From JBGPGW01 sp046349515 (GTDB lineage: Bacteria > Pseudomonadota > Alphaproteobacteria > CADEGL01), in NCBI GenBank assembly GCA_046349515.1, contig JAXMCE010000007.1:154187-218186 (forward strand): DNA of 64,000 nucleotides, read 5' to 3'. A model generated the notes under the pieces. It saw only the letters and a program-made list of their open reading frames with translations, was not told the DNA's origin and did not search any database. How positions within the stretch are numbered: the first letter of the stretch is position 1; each line of letters begins with the position of its first letter. This document shows positions 19,110 through 28,450 of this stretch, piece after piece. A program made the translations under genes and the position numbers.

Positions 19110-20156
19110 ATGGCGGTCAGCGGCAAGGCATCCGACGGGAACGGCAGCGCCGCGAAACGCGCGGAAGTCCGGAAGAAGCCCACCAACGCGGCCTACGACG
19201 CCGAGGAGCTTCTCCACTATTACACCGAGATGCTGACCATCCGTCGCCTCGAGGAGAAGGCGGGGCAGATGTATGGCATGGGCCTCATCGGCGGCTTCTG
19301 CCACCTCTACATCGGGCAGGAGGCCGTCGTCGTCGGCATGCAGGCGGCCATCGCGCCCCAGGATTCCGTCATCACGAGCTACCGCGACCATGGCCACATG
19401 ATCGCCTGCGGCATGGATCCGAAAGGCGTCCTGGCCGAGCTGTGCGGGCGGCGCGCCGGCTACTCCAAAGGCAAGGGCGGCTCGATGCACATGTTCAGCC
19501 GGGAGAAGAACTTCTTCGGCGGACACGGCATCGTGGGCGCGCAGGTGCCGCTCGGCACCGGCATCGCGTTTGCGCATCGCTACCGGAACAACGGCAATGT
19601 CTGCCTCACCTATCTCGGCGATGGCGCGGTCAACCAGGGCCAAGTCTACGAATCGTTCAACATGGCGGCGCTGTGGAAGCTGCCGGTCGTCTACATCATC
19701 GAGAACAACAAATACGGCATGGGCACCTCGATCGAGCGGGCGTCGGCGCGCACGGATTTCTTCCATCGCGGCCAGGCCTACGGCATCCCGGGCCAGCAGG
19801 TCGACGGCATGGACGTGATCGCGGTCAAGGCCGCGGGCGACAAGGCGGTCGCGGCGGCGCGCGGCGGCAAGGGGCCGCAGATCCTCGAGATGATCACCTA
19901 CCGCTATCGCGGCCACTCCATGTCCGATCCGGGCAAGTACCGGACGCGCGAGGAGATCCAGAAAGTGCGGCAGGAGCGCGATCCGATCGACCGGCTCTCC
20001 CATCTCATCCTGACCGAAGGACTCGCCGACGAGGCGGCGTTGAAGGAGATCGACCGCCGCATCAAGGCGGCGATCACCGAGGCCGCCGAGTTCGCGCAGA
20101 ACTCGCCCGAGCCCGACGCGTCGGAGCTCTTCACCGACGTTCTCGTCGAGGCCTGA
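19110..20156 (+). CDS. pdhA: Pyruvate dehydrogenase E1 component, alpha subunit
   Basis: Thiamine-diphosphate-dependent decarboxylation of pyruvate, with PdhB, in the pyruvate dehydrogenase complex. 348 residues from the ATG at 19110, which has GGAGG eight bases ahead (19101-19105). The ThDP/Mg motif runs from GDGAVNQGQ to ENNKYGMGT (about 183-213), and the loop RYRGHSMSDPGKYR is typical of E1 alpha. Heterotetrameric E1 followed by pdhB, pdhC and lpd is the alphaproteobacterial arrangement. Confidence 0.97.
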   Translation: MAVSGKASDGNGSAAKRAEVRKKPTNAAYDAEELLHYYTEMLTIRRLEEKAGQMYGMGLIGGFCHLYIGQEAVVVGMQAAIAPQDSVITSYRDHGHMIACGMDPKGVLAELCGRRAGYSKGKGGSMHMFSREKNFFGGHGIVGAQVPLGTGIAFAHRYRNNGNVCLTYLGDGAVNQGQVYESFNMAALWKLPVVYIIENNKYGMGTSIERASARTDFFHRGQAYGIPGQQVDGMDVIAVKAAGDKAVAAARGGKGPQILEMITYRYRGHSMSDPGKYRTREEIQKVRQERDPIDRLSHLILTEGLADEAALKEIDRRIKAAITEAAEFAQNSPEPDASELFTDVLVEA

Positions 20157-20164
20157 GCCGCACG

Positions 20165-21556
20165 ATGCCTGTCCAGATCCTCATGCCCGCACTGTCGCCC
20201 ACCATGACCGAGGGCAAGCTCGCGCGCTGGCTGAAGAGCGAAGGCGATCGCGTCACCTCGGGCGATGTCCTGGCCGAGATCGAGACGGACAAGGCGACGA
20301 TGGAACTCGAATCGGTGAATGACGGAGTCCTGGGCCGCATCCTCGTGCCGGCCGGCAGCGAGGGTGTCGCGGTCAACCGTCCGATCGCGATCATCCTCGA
20401 GAACGGCGAGGAGGCCTCTTCCATCAAGGTGCCGAGCTTCGAGCCCGCGCCGGCTACTCCCTCGGCGCCGGCAGCGCCGTCGGCGCCGCCTGCTCCCGCA
20501 CCCGTCGCGAAAGCGCCCGTTGCCGCCGCGCCGGCGCCACCCGCGGTGATCGATGAGAGCTGGACCGGCGCCACGGTGACGATGACGGTGCGCGAGGCGC
20601 TCCGCGATGCGATGGCGGAGGAGATGCGCCGCGATCCAAACGTCTTCCTCCTGGGCGAGGAGGTCGCGCAGTACCAGGGCGCCTACAAGGTGAGCCAGGG
20701 CCTGCTCGAGGAGTTCGGCGAGCGCCGGATCGTCGACACGCCGATCACCGAGATGGGCTTCACGGGCCTCGGCGTCGGCGCGGCGATCATGGGCTTGAGA
20801 CCTATCGTCGAGTACATGACGTTCAACTTCGCCATGCAGGCCGTCGATCAGATCATCAATTCGGCGGCGAAGACTCTCTATATGTCGGGCGGCCAGATTC
20901 ACTGCCCGGTCGTGTTCCGCGGCCCGAACGGCGCCGCCGCCCGCGTCGCGGCCCAGCATTCGCAGGAATATTCGAGCTGGTACGCCCACATCCCGGGGCT
21001 CAAGGTCATCGCCCCCTATTCGGCGGCGGATGCGAAGGGGCTCCTCAAATCCGCGATCCGCGATCCCAATCCCGTCGTCTTCCTCGAGAACGAGATTCTC
21101 TACGGCCAGAGCTTTCCCGTTCCCGATCACCCCGATTGGCTCGTGCCGATCGGCAAGGCGCGCATCGTGCAGCCGGGCAAGGACGTGACCATCGTCGCCT
21201 TCTCGCGCATGGTGGGCGTCGCCATCGAGGCGGCGAAGCTGCTCGAGGCCGAGGACATCGACGCCGAAGTCATCGATCTCCGCACCATCCGTCCGCTCGA
21301 TGTCGAGGCGCTCGTCCGGTCGGTCAAGAAGACCAATCGCATTGTCACGGTCGAGGAGGGCTGGCCGACGGCCGGCATCGGCGCCGAGATCGCGGCGCTC
21401 ATGATGGCGCATGCCTTCGACTATCTCGACGCGCCGGTCGCGCGCGTCGCGGGCGCGGACGTGCCCATGCCCTATGCCGCCAATCTCGAGAAGCTGGCAT
21501 TGCCGCAGGCCGAGCATGTCGCCGCCGCCGCGAAGGCGGCGTGCTATCGCCGCTAA
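20165..21556 (+). CDS. pdhB: Pyruvate dehydrogenase E1 component, beta subunit, with lipoyl domain
   Basis: Forms the E1 active site with PdhA. 463 residues: an N-terminal lipoyl domain (1-80, lipoylated Lys43 in ETDKATME), an Ala/Pro-rich hinge (about 88-130), then the transketolase-like beta subunit from about 135 (VREALRDAMAEEM, LGEEVAQYQGAYKVSQGL, ITEMGFTGLGVGAA) and C-terminal domain with VEEGWPTAGIGAEI. The lipoyl extension is known in alphaproteobacterial E1 beta and is not a new fusion. Starts eight bases after pdhA. Confidence 0.96.
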   Translation: MPVQILMPALSPTMTEGKLARWLKSEGDRVTSGDVLAEIETDKATMELESVNDGVLGRILVPAGSEGVAVNRPIAIILENGEEASSIKVPSFEPAPATPSAPAAPSAPPAPAPVAKAPVAAAPAPPAVIDESWTGATVTMTVREALRDAMAEEMRRDPNVFLLGEEVAQYQGAYKVSQGLLEEFGERRIVDTPITEMGFTGLGVGAAIMGLRPIVEYMTFNFAMQAVDQIINSAAKTLYMSGGQIHCPVVFRGPNGAAARVAAQHSQEYSSWYAHIPGLKVIAPYSAADAKGLLKSAIRDPNPVVFLENEILYGQSFPVPDHPDWLVPIGKARIVQPGKDVTIVAFSRMVGVAIEAAKLLEAEDIDAEVIDLRTIRPLDVEALVRSVKKTNRIVTVEEGWPTAGIGAEIAALMMAHAFDYLDAPVARVAGADVPMPYAANLEKLALPQAEHVAAAAKAACYRR

Positions 21557-21583
21557 CCGCACGCGATTCACTTAGGGTTCGCC

Positions 21584-22948
21584 ATGACGATCAAGATCAC
21601 CATGCCTGCGTTGTCGCCCACCATGACGGAGGGTGCGATCGCCAAGTGGCACAAGCGCGAGGGCGAGGCGGTCAAGTCGGGCGACGTGATCGCGGAAGTC
21701 GAGACGGACAAGGCGACGGTCGAGGTCGAGGCGTCGGACGACGGCGTGCTCGGCAAGATTCTTCAGCCCGCGGGAACGAAGGGCATCAAGGTCAACGAGA
21801 CGATCGCGATCCTGCTCGAGGAGGGGGAGCAGGCGAGCGCGCTCCAAGGGGCCGCGGCGGCGAAGCCGGCCGCGCCCCCGCCGGCGGCGCCCGTCGCCGC
21901 CCCGGTGGCGAGCACACCCGTGACGAGCGCACCCGTGGCGAGCGCACCGGCTGCACAGCCGCCCGTCGCGACCGCGTCTCCGCAACCTGCAGGGCCCGCG
22001 CCCAAGGCCGGAAACGGTGCTGACCGCGTGTTCGTAAGCCCGCTCGCGCGCCGCATGGCGGAGAAGGCCGGGCTTGATCTCAAGGCGCTCCGCGGCTCGG
22101 GTCCGCAAGGGCGGATCATCAAGGCCGACATCGAGGGGGCGCTCAAAGGTGGTGCCCCGAAGGCGCCGGTCGCGGCACCGACGGCGGCTCCCGCTGCCGC
22201 ACCGCCGGCACAAGCTGCGGCTCCCGCGGCGAAGCCGGCGATGCCGGACCTCGTGCCGCCCTACACCGAGATCCCGCACACGACGATCCGCCGCGTCATC
22301 GCGAAGCGCCTCACCGAGGCCAAGCGCGACGCGCCGCATTTCTATCTCTCGATGGACTGCGAAGTGGACAAGCTGCTGGCGCTCCGGAAAGAGCTCAACG
22401 ACCGCGCGCCAAAGGAGGGCGGCTACAAGCTCTCGGTCAACGATTTCGTCATTCGCGCGGTGGCGCTCGCCATGAAGAAGGTGCCGGCGGCGAACGCGTC
22501 CTGGGGCGCGGATGCCGTGCGCCTCTACAAAGGGGTCGACGTGTCCGTCGCGGTCTCGATCCCGAACGGCCTCATCACGCCGGTCGTCCGTGGCGCCGAC
22601 GGCAAGGGTCTCGCCGCGATTTCGAACGAGATGCGCGCGCTCGCGGAGAAGGCGCGCGCGGGCAAGCTCCAGCCCGAGGAGTACCAGGGCGGCACGGTCA
22701 CCGTCTCGAACCTCGGCATGTACGGCGTGCGCGAGTTCGCGGCCGTCATCAATCCGCCGCAGGGCTGCATCCTCGCGGTCGGTGCCGCCGAGCAGCGCCC
22801 CGTCGTGAAGGAGGGCGCGCTCGCCATCGCGACCGTCATGACCTGCACGCTCTCGGTCGACCACCGGGTCGTCGACGGCGCCATCGGTGCCGAGTTCCTC
22901 GGGGCGTTCAAGGCGCTCATCGAGGACCCGGTCACGATGTTGCTGTAG
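21584..22948 (+). CDS. pdhC: Dihydrolipoamide acetyltransferase (PDH E2)
   Basis: Core of the pyruvate dehydrogenase complex; transfers the acetyl group to CoA. 454 residues: one lipoyl domain (1-80, Lys43), a hinge of Ala/Pro/Val repeats (about 88-145), a peripheral-subunit-binding domain (VSPLARRMAEKAGLDLKAL, about 148-182), a second Ala/Pro linker, and the catalytic domain from about 225, ending with the CoA-acyltransferase signature VDHRVVDGA (His and Asp catalytic). Repetitive hinge DNA around 21900-21960 explains a run of similar hexamers there. Confidence 0.96.
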   Translation: MTIKITMPALSPTMTEGAIAKWHKREGEAVKSGDVIAEVETDKATVEVEASDDGVLGKILQPAGTKGIKVNETIAILLEEGEQASALQGAAAAKPAAPPPAAPVAAPVASTPVTSAPVASAPAAQPPVATASPQPAGPAPKAGNGADRVFVSPLARRMAEKAGLDLKALRGSGPQGRIIKADIEGALKGGAPKAPVAAPTAAPAAAPPAQAAAPAAKPAMPDLVPPYTEIPHTTIRRVIAKRLTEAKRDAPHFYLSMDCEVDKLLALRKELNDRAPKEGGYKLSVNDFVIRAVALAMKKVPAANASWGADAVRLYKGVDVSVAVSIPNGLITPVVRGADGKGLAAISNEMRALAEKARAGKLQPEEYQGGTVTVSNLGMYGVREFAAVINPPQGCILAVGAAEQRPVVKEGALAIATVMTCTLSVDHRVVDGAIGAEFLGAFKALIEDPVTMLL

Positions 22949-22958
22949 CGGGCGCCTC

Positions 22959-24359
22959 GTGGCGGACCAATCCTTCGATCTCGTCGTCGTCGGTGGGGGC
23001 CCGGGCGGCTATGTGGCCGCCATCCGCGCCGCGCAACTCAAGCTCTCGGTCGCCCTCGTCGAGCGTGAGCATCTGGGCGGCATCTGCCTCAACTGGGGCT
23101 GCATCCCGACGAAGGCGCTCTTGCGCACCTCCGAGCTGTTCAGCGCGCTCAAGCACGCCGACCAGTACGGGCTCAGCGCCTCCGGCATCGGCTTCGATCT
23201 CTCGAAGATCGTGAAGCGCTCGCGCCAGGTGGCAAGCCAGCTCAATCGCGGCGTCGGGTTCTTGCTCAAGAAGAACAAGGTCACGGTCTTCGACGGCACG
23301 GCGAAGCTGGAGGGTCCGCGCACGGTCAAGGTGGAGAAGGATGGCAAGGCCGTCGCAACCCTTGCGGCCAAGAACGTCATCCTCGCGACGGGCGCGCGGG
23401 CGCGCTCGCTTCCCGGCCTCGAGCCCGACGGCAAGTTCGTCTGGACCTACAAGGAAGCCATGGTGCCGGACGCGATGCCGAAATCGCTTCTCGTCATCGG
23501 CTCAGGCGCCATCGGCATCGAATTCGCAAGCTTCTACCGTGCGCTGGGCGCCGAGGTGACGGTCGTCGAGATCCTGCCGCGAATCCTTCCCGTCGAGGAT
23601 GCGGAGATCTCCGCCTTCGCGCAAAAGGCGTTCACGAAGCAGGGCATCAAGATCATGACCGGCGCCGCGGTGAAGGCGCTGAAACGCGGCGCCAACGACG
23701 TCACCGCGACGATTGAGGCCGGCGGTGCCACGAGCGAGCTGACGGTCGACCGCGTCATCCTCGCGGTCGGCATCACCGGGAACGTCGAGAACATCGGCCT
23801 CGAGACGACCAAGGCCAAGGCCGAGCGCGGCCACGTCGTCGTCAACGAATGGGCGGAGACGGCGGAGCCGGGCCTTTACGCCATCGGCGATCTCGCGGGG
23901 CCTCCCTGGCTCGCCCACAAGGCGAGCCACGAGGGGGTCATCGCCGTCGAGCGCATCGCGGGCGTGAAGGGCCTCCATCCCTTGAACATCCGCCGCATCC
24001 CCGGCTGTACCTACTGCACGCCCCAGGTCGCGAGCGTGGGTCTCACGGAAGAGGCGGCGAAGGCGACGGGGCGGAAGCTCCGCGTGGGGCGATTTCCCTT
24101 CATCGGCAACGGCAAGGCCCTCGCGCTTGGCGAGCCCGAGGGCATGGTCAAGACCGTGTTCGATGCCGAGACGGGCGAGCTCTTGGGCGCCCATATGATC
24201 GGGGCGGAGGTGACCGAGCTCATCCAGGGCTACGCCGTCGCCATGACCCTCGAGACGACCGAGGCCGAGCTCATGGAAACGGTCTTCCCGCACCCCACGC
24301 TCTCGGAGATGCTTCACGAGTCCGTGCTTGATGCCTATGGCCGCGCGATCCATATCTAA
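22959..24359 (+). CDS. lpdA: Dihydrolipoyl dehydrogenase (E3)
   Basis: Reoxidises the dihydrolipoyl groups of E2 and of PdhB with NAD+. 466 residues starting from GTG at 22959, which gives VADQSFDLVVVGGGPGG and keeps the gene clear of pdhC; the longer ATG reading would overlap it. Redox-active disulfide Cys43-Cys48 in GGICLNWGCIPTK; NAD site GSGAIGIEFASF; second FAD motif YAIGDLAGPPWLAH; and the active-site His in FPHPTLSEM near the C terminus. Confidence 0.96.
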   Translation: MADQSFDLVVVGGGPGGYVAAIRAAQLKLSVALVEREHLGGICLNWGCIPTKALLRTSELFSALKHADQYGLSASGIGFDLSKIVKRSRQVASQLNRGVGFLLKKNKVTVFDGTAKLEGPRTVKVEKDGKAVATLAAKNVILATGARARSLPGLEPDGKFVWTYKEAMVPDAMPKSLLVIGSGAIGIEFASFYRALGAEVTVVEILPRILPVEDAEISAFAQKAFTKQGIKIMTGAAVKALKRGANDVTATIEAGGATSELTVDRVILAVGITGNVENIGLETTKAKAERGHVVVNEWAETAEPGLYAIGDLAGPPWLAHKASHEGVIAVERIAGVKGLHPLNIRRIPGCTYCTPQVASVGLTEEAAKATGRKLRVGRFPFIGNGKALALGEPEGMVKTVFDAETGELLGAHMIGAEVTELIQGYAVAMTLETTEAELMETVFPHPTLSEMLHESVLDAYGRAIHI

Positions 24360-24387
24360 TGGTGTTCACCTCGGGCATTTTCGAAAG

Positions 24388-24418
24388 CCCTCATCCTTCG
24401 ACGAGCTCAGGATGAGGG
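24388..24418. repeat. Dispersed palindromic repeat, copy 1
   Basis: CCCTCATCC (24388-24396) and GGATGAGGG (24410-24418) flank TTCGACGAGCTCA. The 29-base core 24389-24417, read on the minus strand, matches the layout of the elements at 24476 and 56278 (CCTCAT ... ATGAGG ends, central tcgaa). This resembles the intergenic palindromes common in alphaproteobacterial genomes. No T-run follows, so it is not a simple intrinsic terminator. Confidence 0.7.
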
Positions 24419-24475
24419 TGCTTGGTCGCGCGATCGAGAAGGGGATGTGACGTCTCGACAGATCGCGGAAAATGA

Positions 24476-24504
24476 CCTCATGTTGAGCGTGTCGAATCAT
24501 GAGG
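24476..24504. repeat. Dispersed palindromic repeat, copy 2
   Basis: CCTCATG (24476-24482) and CATGAGG (24498-24504) enclose 15 bases containing GAGC and TCGAA. It is 29 bases long, as are copies 1 and 3, and lies about 60 bases from copy 1 in opposite orientation. An ATG inside it is in frame with lipA but is unlikely to be the start. Confidence 0.65.
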
Positions 24505-24555
24505 CCAGAGAGTGACGAGCGTTGTCATGGCGAATTCAGGAATCGGAACACGAGC

Positions 24556-25473
24556 GTGAGTGACTCGTCCGACACGTCAGCCCGTACTCTCCCGCGCAAG
24601 CCCGCCTGGATCAGGGTCAAGGCGCCGACCTCGCCCGTCTACAACGAGACGCGCAAGCTGATGCGCGACCTGAAACTCCACACCGTGTGCGAGGAGGCGG
24701 CCTGCCCCAACATCGGCGAGTGCTGGACCCAGCGCCACGCGACCATGATGATCCTGGGCGACACCTGCACGCGCGCCTGCACATTCTGCAACGTCAAGAC
24801 CGGCATCCCGAACCGCCTCGATCCGCACGAGCCGCAGCGCGTCGGTGACGCCGTCGCGCGCCTCGCCTTGAAGCATGTGGTCATCACCTCGGTCGATCGC
24901 GACGACTTGGCCGACGGTGGTGCGAAGCAGTTCGCCGATGTCATCCGCGCGATCCGCGCCGCGGCGCCCGGCACGACCATCGAGGTCCTGACTCCCGATT
25001 TCCTCCGGAAGGAAAGCTCGATCGCCCTCGTCGTCGAGGCCGGGCCCGACGTCTACAACCACAATCTCGAGACCGTGCCGCGCCTCTACGCCGAGGTACG
25101 GCCGGGCGCGCGGTACTTCAACTCGCTCCGCCTTCTCGACACGGTGAAGCGCCTCGATCCGCAGATGTTCACGAAATCCGGCCTCATGGTCGGGCTCGGC
25201 GAGACGCGCGAGGAGATCTACCAGGTGATGGACGACCTCCGCGCGGCGGACGTCGATTTCCTCACCATCGGCCAGTACCTCCAGCCGACGCCGCGCCACC
25301 ACGCGGTCGAGCGCTTCGTTCCGCCCGACGAGTTTGCGTCCTGCGAGCAGATGGCCTACGGCAAGGGCTTCCTCTTGGTGTCGGCGACGCCCTTGACGCG
25401 CTCCTCCTATCACGCGGGTGACGATTTCGCGCGCCTCAAGGCTGCTCGCGCCGCACGTCTCGCCACCCGATAG
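24556..25473 (+). CDS. lipA: Lipoyl synthase
   Basis: Radical-SAM enzyme that inserts two sulfurs into protein-bound octanoyl groups, making the lipoyl cofactors needed by PdhB and PdhC next door. 305 residues from GTG at 24556. The auxiliary 4Fe-4S cluster ligands are Cys45, Cys50 and Cys56 (CEEAACPNIGEC) and the radical-SAM cluster ligands Cys71, Cys75 and Cys78 (CTRACTFC); the C-terminal RSSYHAG supplies the serine ligand. An ATG at 24499 would lie inside a repeat element and adds a non-conserved leader. Confidence 0.95.
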   Translation: MSDSSDTSARTLPRKPAWIRVKAPTSPVYNETRKLMRDLKLHTVCEEAACPNIGECWTQRHATMMILGDTCTRACTFCNVKTGIPNRLDPHEPQRVGDAVARLALKHVVITSVDRDDLADGGAKQFADVIRAIRAAAPGTTIEVLTPDFLRKESSIALVVEAGPDVYNHNLETVPRLYAEVRPGARYFNSLRLLDTVKRLDPQMFTKSGLMVGLGETREEIYQVMDDLRAADVDFLTIGQYLQPTPRHHAVERFVPPDEFASCEQMAYGKGFLLVSATPLTRSSYHAGDDFARLKAARAARLATR

Positions 25474-25477
25474 CCCC

Positions 25478-25933
25478 TTGCCCACCCACGCCGAGACGCG
25501 GCGCGTCCCCTACACGCCCGAACAGATCTTCGACCTCGTCGCCGACATCGAGCGCTATCCCCAATTCCTGCCCTGGTGCATCGCCGCGCGCGTGCGCGAG
25601 CGGGCCGGCAACGTGCTGCTCGCCGACCTCGTGATCGGCTTCAAGATGATCCGGGAGCGCTACACCTCGCGCGTGACGCTCGACCGGCCGCGGCGGATCG
25701 ACGTGGCCTACACCGAGGGGCCGTTTCGCGCGCTCGCCAACCACTGGGTCTTCGAGCCCTCGCCCGACGGCGGATGCGTCATCGATTTCTATGTCGACTT
25801 CGAATTTCGCGGGCGGTTGCTCGACAAGCTCATGGGGCCGCTCTTCCACGAAGCCGTGCGTCGCATGGTCGCGGCCTTCGAGGCGCGCGCCGAGGCGCTC
25901 TACGGGCCGAAAGCTAAGGGCCCGGCCCCTTGA
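25478..25933 (+). CDS. ratA: RatA/Coq10-type START-domain protein
   Basis: 151 residues, single SRPBCC/START-like domain (polyketide cyclase family, as in Coq10 and E. coli RatA). The family opening is clear: PYTPEQIFDLVADIERYPQFLPWC, followed by VIGFKMIRERYTSRV and WVFEPSPDGGCVIDFYVDFEF. The start is TTG at 25478, four bases after the lipA stop; no ATG or GTG is available in a suitable place. Proteins of this family bind ubiquinone-type lipids or act on ribosomes; either role is possible. Position after lipA is the alphaproteobacterial norm. Confidence 0.88.
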   Translation: MPTHAETRRVPYTPEQIFDLVADIERYPQFLPWCIAARVRERAGNVLLADLVIGFKMIRERYTSRVTLDRPRRIDVAYTEGPFRALANHWVFEPSPDGGCVIDFYVDFEFRGRLLDKLMGPLFHEAVRRMVAAFEARAEALYGPKAKGPAP

Positions 25934-25981
25934 GGCAAGGGCTCACCGGGCGAGAGTCGATTCGAACGGGGACGAGGTGCG

Positions 25982-26770
25982 ATGGTCGAACGTGAAATCC
26001 GCTTCGACGACGGGGCCGCATACGAGCGGCATATGGGACTCTGGAGTCGGCTCGCGGGCGAGATTTTTCTCCATTGGCTGGCGCCACGCCCGGGCTTGCG
26101 GTGGATCGATGTCGGCTGCGGCAATGGCGCCTTCACCGAGCTGCTTGTCGAGCGGTGTGCGCCTGCCGAGATTCAGGGGGTTGATCCGTCCGAGGCGCAG
26201 CTCGCCTTTGCGCGCACGCGCCCCGCGGCGCGCGTGGCGGAGTTTCGTCAAGGCGATGCCATGGCGCTTCCCTTCGCCCAAGACAGGTTCGAAGCCGCCG
26301 TCATGGCGCTGGTCATTTTCTTCCTGCCCGACCCGGCGAAAGGCGTCGCCGAGATGGTGCGGGTGGTTTGCCCGGGCGGCACGGTCGCGGCCTATGCGTG
26401 GGACATGTTGGGTGGCGGGTTCCCTCTGGAACCGGTCCGGGCCGAATTGCGCGCCATGGGCCTTGAGCCCGTGTCTCCGCCAAGCTGCAGCGTGTCTCGG
26501 ATGGACGCCCTCAGGGATTTGTGGACAGGCGCGGGCCTCGAAGCGGTCGAGACACGGGAAATCGCGGTGCAGCGCACCTTCGCCGATTTCGACGAGTTCT
26601 GGACGATCGGTCTCGAGTCTCCGAGCATGCGCCCGATGGTGGCGGCAATGACTTCCGATGATCTGGAACGGCTCAAGACGCGCGTGCATGCGCGCCTGCC
26701 GGCGGATGCCGCGGGGCGCATCACCTGTTCGGCACGCGCCAACGCGGTCAAGGGTCGCATGCCCGCTTAG
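25982..26770 (+). CDS. Class I SAM-dependent methyltransferase
   Basis: 262 residues with a Rossmann-type methyltransferase domain of the methyltransferase-11/25 kind. Motif I is WIDVGCGNGAFTELL (about 41-55), the acidic residue binding the SAM ribose follows in IQGVDPSEAQL, and FRQGDAMALPFAQDRFE with MVRVVCPGGTVAAYAW are motifs II-IV. The region after 160 probably shapes the substrate pocket. The substrate cannot be inferred; ubiquinone or small-molecule methylation are both possible. It lies in a three-gene insertion between ratA and the cinA-type gene. Confidence 0.82.
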   Translation: MVEREIRFDDGAAYERHMGLWSRLAGEIFLHWLAPRPGLRWIDVGCGNGAFTELLVERCAPAEIQGVDPSEAQLAFARTRPAARVAEFRQGDAMALPFAQDRFEAAVMALVIFFLPDPAKGVAEMVRVVCPGGTVAAYAWDMLGGGFPLEPVRAELRAMGLEPVSPPSCSVSRMDALRDLWTGAGLEAVETREIAVQRTFADFDEFWTIGLESPSMRPMVAAMTSDDLERLKTRVHARLPADAAGRITCSARANAVKGRMPA

Positions 26771-26929
26771 TCGCACAAGCCGAGATGTCGAGTGCGGTCG
26801 GAAGCCGTCCGCTTCCTTTCCTCGTCTCGGTTGCGCGTGGAGGACGTGTTGGCGGGCGCCAATAAGCACCGTCCAAGTCGCGAGCGGAACAGGCATCCGG
26901 TTCGGGCAGTGGGGCCAGGAGTCTCCGCC

Positions 26930-28450
26930 TTATTTGCGACTCGGCAGGCGCATGAAGGCCGTCAGCGGCACGAGCAGAAGCGCCGTCAGCGCGATGAAGT
27001 AGAAGCTGTTGTTGTAGGCGATCATCGAGGCTTGGCGGCTGATCTCGGCGTCGACCGCGGCAAGCCCGCCCCTGTGCGCGAGACTCCACACTTTCGAGGC
27101 GATGCCGTGCTGGAACATCTCGTTGTAGGGCGAGAGAAGCTCGCTCATGGAATCGTGGTTGACCCGCATGCTGCGCGTGAGAACGTTGAAGATGAGAGCC
27201 GTGCCCGTCGCGGTGCCGAGCGTCTGCGCCAGGTAGAAGAGGGCCATGCCTTCGTTGCGTCGTTCCTTGGGGAGCGTCGAGAAGCCCATGAGGCTGATCG
27301 GCACGTAGGTGACGGCCGAGCCCATGCCGTTCATGAGAATCCAGAGCCCCGCATCGAAGGCGCGCACGTCCATCGTCCAGAGCGACATGGACCAGGCGGA
27401 GCTGATGACGCAGAGGAACCCGCCGCCGAAGACGATGCGTGGATCGATGCGGTCCGAAACCTGACTCACCACCAGCATGCCCGAGAAGATTCCGACGGCG
27501 CGCCAGGCGAGAATGCGCCCGACATCCTGGATGCCGTAGCCGGCCAGGTCCTGGAGCAGGATCGGCATGAGGAACATCTGGAGGTAGATGATGGCGCCGT
27601 GGATGAACACCATGGCCAGGCCGAAGACGTAGTTGCGGTCGCGGAAGATCGTGGGGTCGAAGAACGGCCGGCGCGAGTGCGTGAGGTGTAGGCCGAAGAG
27701 GTAGATCGCGAACACGCCGACCGCCGCCTCGATCACGATCTCGGGCGAGTCGAACCAGTCGAGCCGCTGCCCGCGGTTGAGCGCGAGCTGGAAGGCGGCG
27801 ATGCCGGTCGCGGCGAGGGCGAAGCCGGGCCAGCTGAAATGGCGCGTCTCGTCTCGCTTCGTTTCCGGCACGAAGGCGGCGGTCGCGAGGAAGGCCAACA
27901 CGCCGAGCGGCACGTTGACGAAGAACACCCACGGCCAGCCGTGCTCCTCGATCAGCATGCCGCCGAAATAGGGACCGAAGATCGTGCCGCACACCCCGCC
28001 CATGCTCCACAGCGCGACCGCCATGCCCTGCTTCCGGGGCGGAAACGAATCGGCGGCGATGGCCTGGCCGAGCGGCAAGAGCGGCGCGCCGAACACGCCC
28101 TGGAGCGTGCGGAAGAGGATGGCCTCCTCGAGCGAGGTCGAGAGGCCGCACAGCACCGAGGCCAGCGTGAAGCCGGCGGTCGCGATGCAATAGAACCGCG
28201 TGCGCCCGAAGCGGACGGCGATCCAGCCGGAGCACGCGGTCATGATCGTGGTGCCGATCACGAAAGAGGTGAGGAGCCAGGCCATCTGGTCGGGCGCCGC
28301 CGAGAAGGTGCCCTGCATGCGCGGCAGCGCCGCGCCGGAGAGCGTCATCGTCAGCATGTAGACGCCGAGGCCGAGCATGGTGGCCGACAGCGCCAGCCAC
28401 TTCTTGACGCCGGGAAGGCCGTACTCAGCCACGCTCACGGCATCGGTCAT
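26930..28450 (-). CDS. DHA2-family (EmrB-type) MFS drug exporter
   Basis: 506 residues, about fourteen hydrophobic membrane segments, the count of the DHA2 family of proton-driven multidrug exporters. Family landmarks: TLSGAALPRMQGTFSAAPDQMAWLLTSF near the start, the loop GWIAVRFGRTRFY corresponding to motif A, RTLQGVFGAPLLPLGQA (motif B region) and GPYFGGMLIEEHGWPWVFFVNVPLG (motif C region). No EmrA-like membrane-fusion partner adjoins it. Transcribed toward the methyltransferase gene, 159 bases from its end. Confidence 0.9.
   Translation of the reverse strand: MTDAVSVAEYGLPGVKKWLALSATMLGLGVYMLTMTLSGAALPRMQGTFSAAPDQMAWLLTSFVIGTTIMTACSGWIAVRFGRTRFYCIATAGFTLASVLCGLSTSLEEAILFRTLQGVFGAPLLPLGQAIAADSFPPRKQGMAVALWSMGGVCGTIFGPYFGGMLIEEHGWPWVFFVNVPLGVLAFLATAAFVPETKRDETRHFSWPGFALAATGIAAFQLALNRGQRLDWFDSPEIVIEAAVGVFAIYLFGLHLTHSRRPFFDPTIFRDRNYVFGLAMVFIHGAIIYLQMFLMPILLQDLAGYGIQDVGRILAWRAVGIFSGMLVVSQVSDRIDPRIVFGGGFLCVISSAWSMSLWTMDVRAFDAGLWILMNGMGSAVTYVPISLMGFSTLPKERRNEGMALFYLAQTLGTATGTALIFNVLTRSMRVNHDSMSELLSPYNEMFQHGIASKVWSLAHRGGLAAVDAEISRQASMIAYNNSFYFIALTALLLVPLTAFMRLPSRK

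Noticed and set aside
20165..21556. Novel fusion of a lipoyl domain to E1 beta
   Set aside because: N-terminal lipoyl domains on PdhB are established in alphaproteobacteria.
21880..21970. Short tandem repeats as a possible CRISPR or VNTR
   Set aside because: They encode the Ala/Pro/Val hinge of the E2 protein in frame and have no spacer structure.
24388..24418. Intrinsic terminator after lpdA
   Set aside because: The hairpin is followed by TGCTTGG, not a T-run, and it belongs to a repeat family, so it is listed as a repeat.
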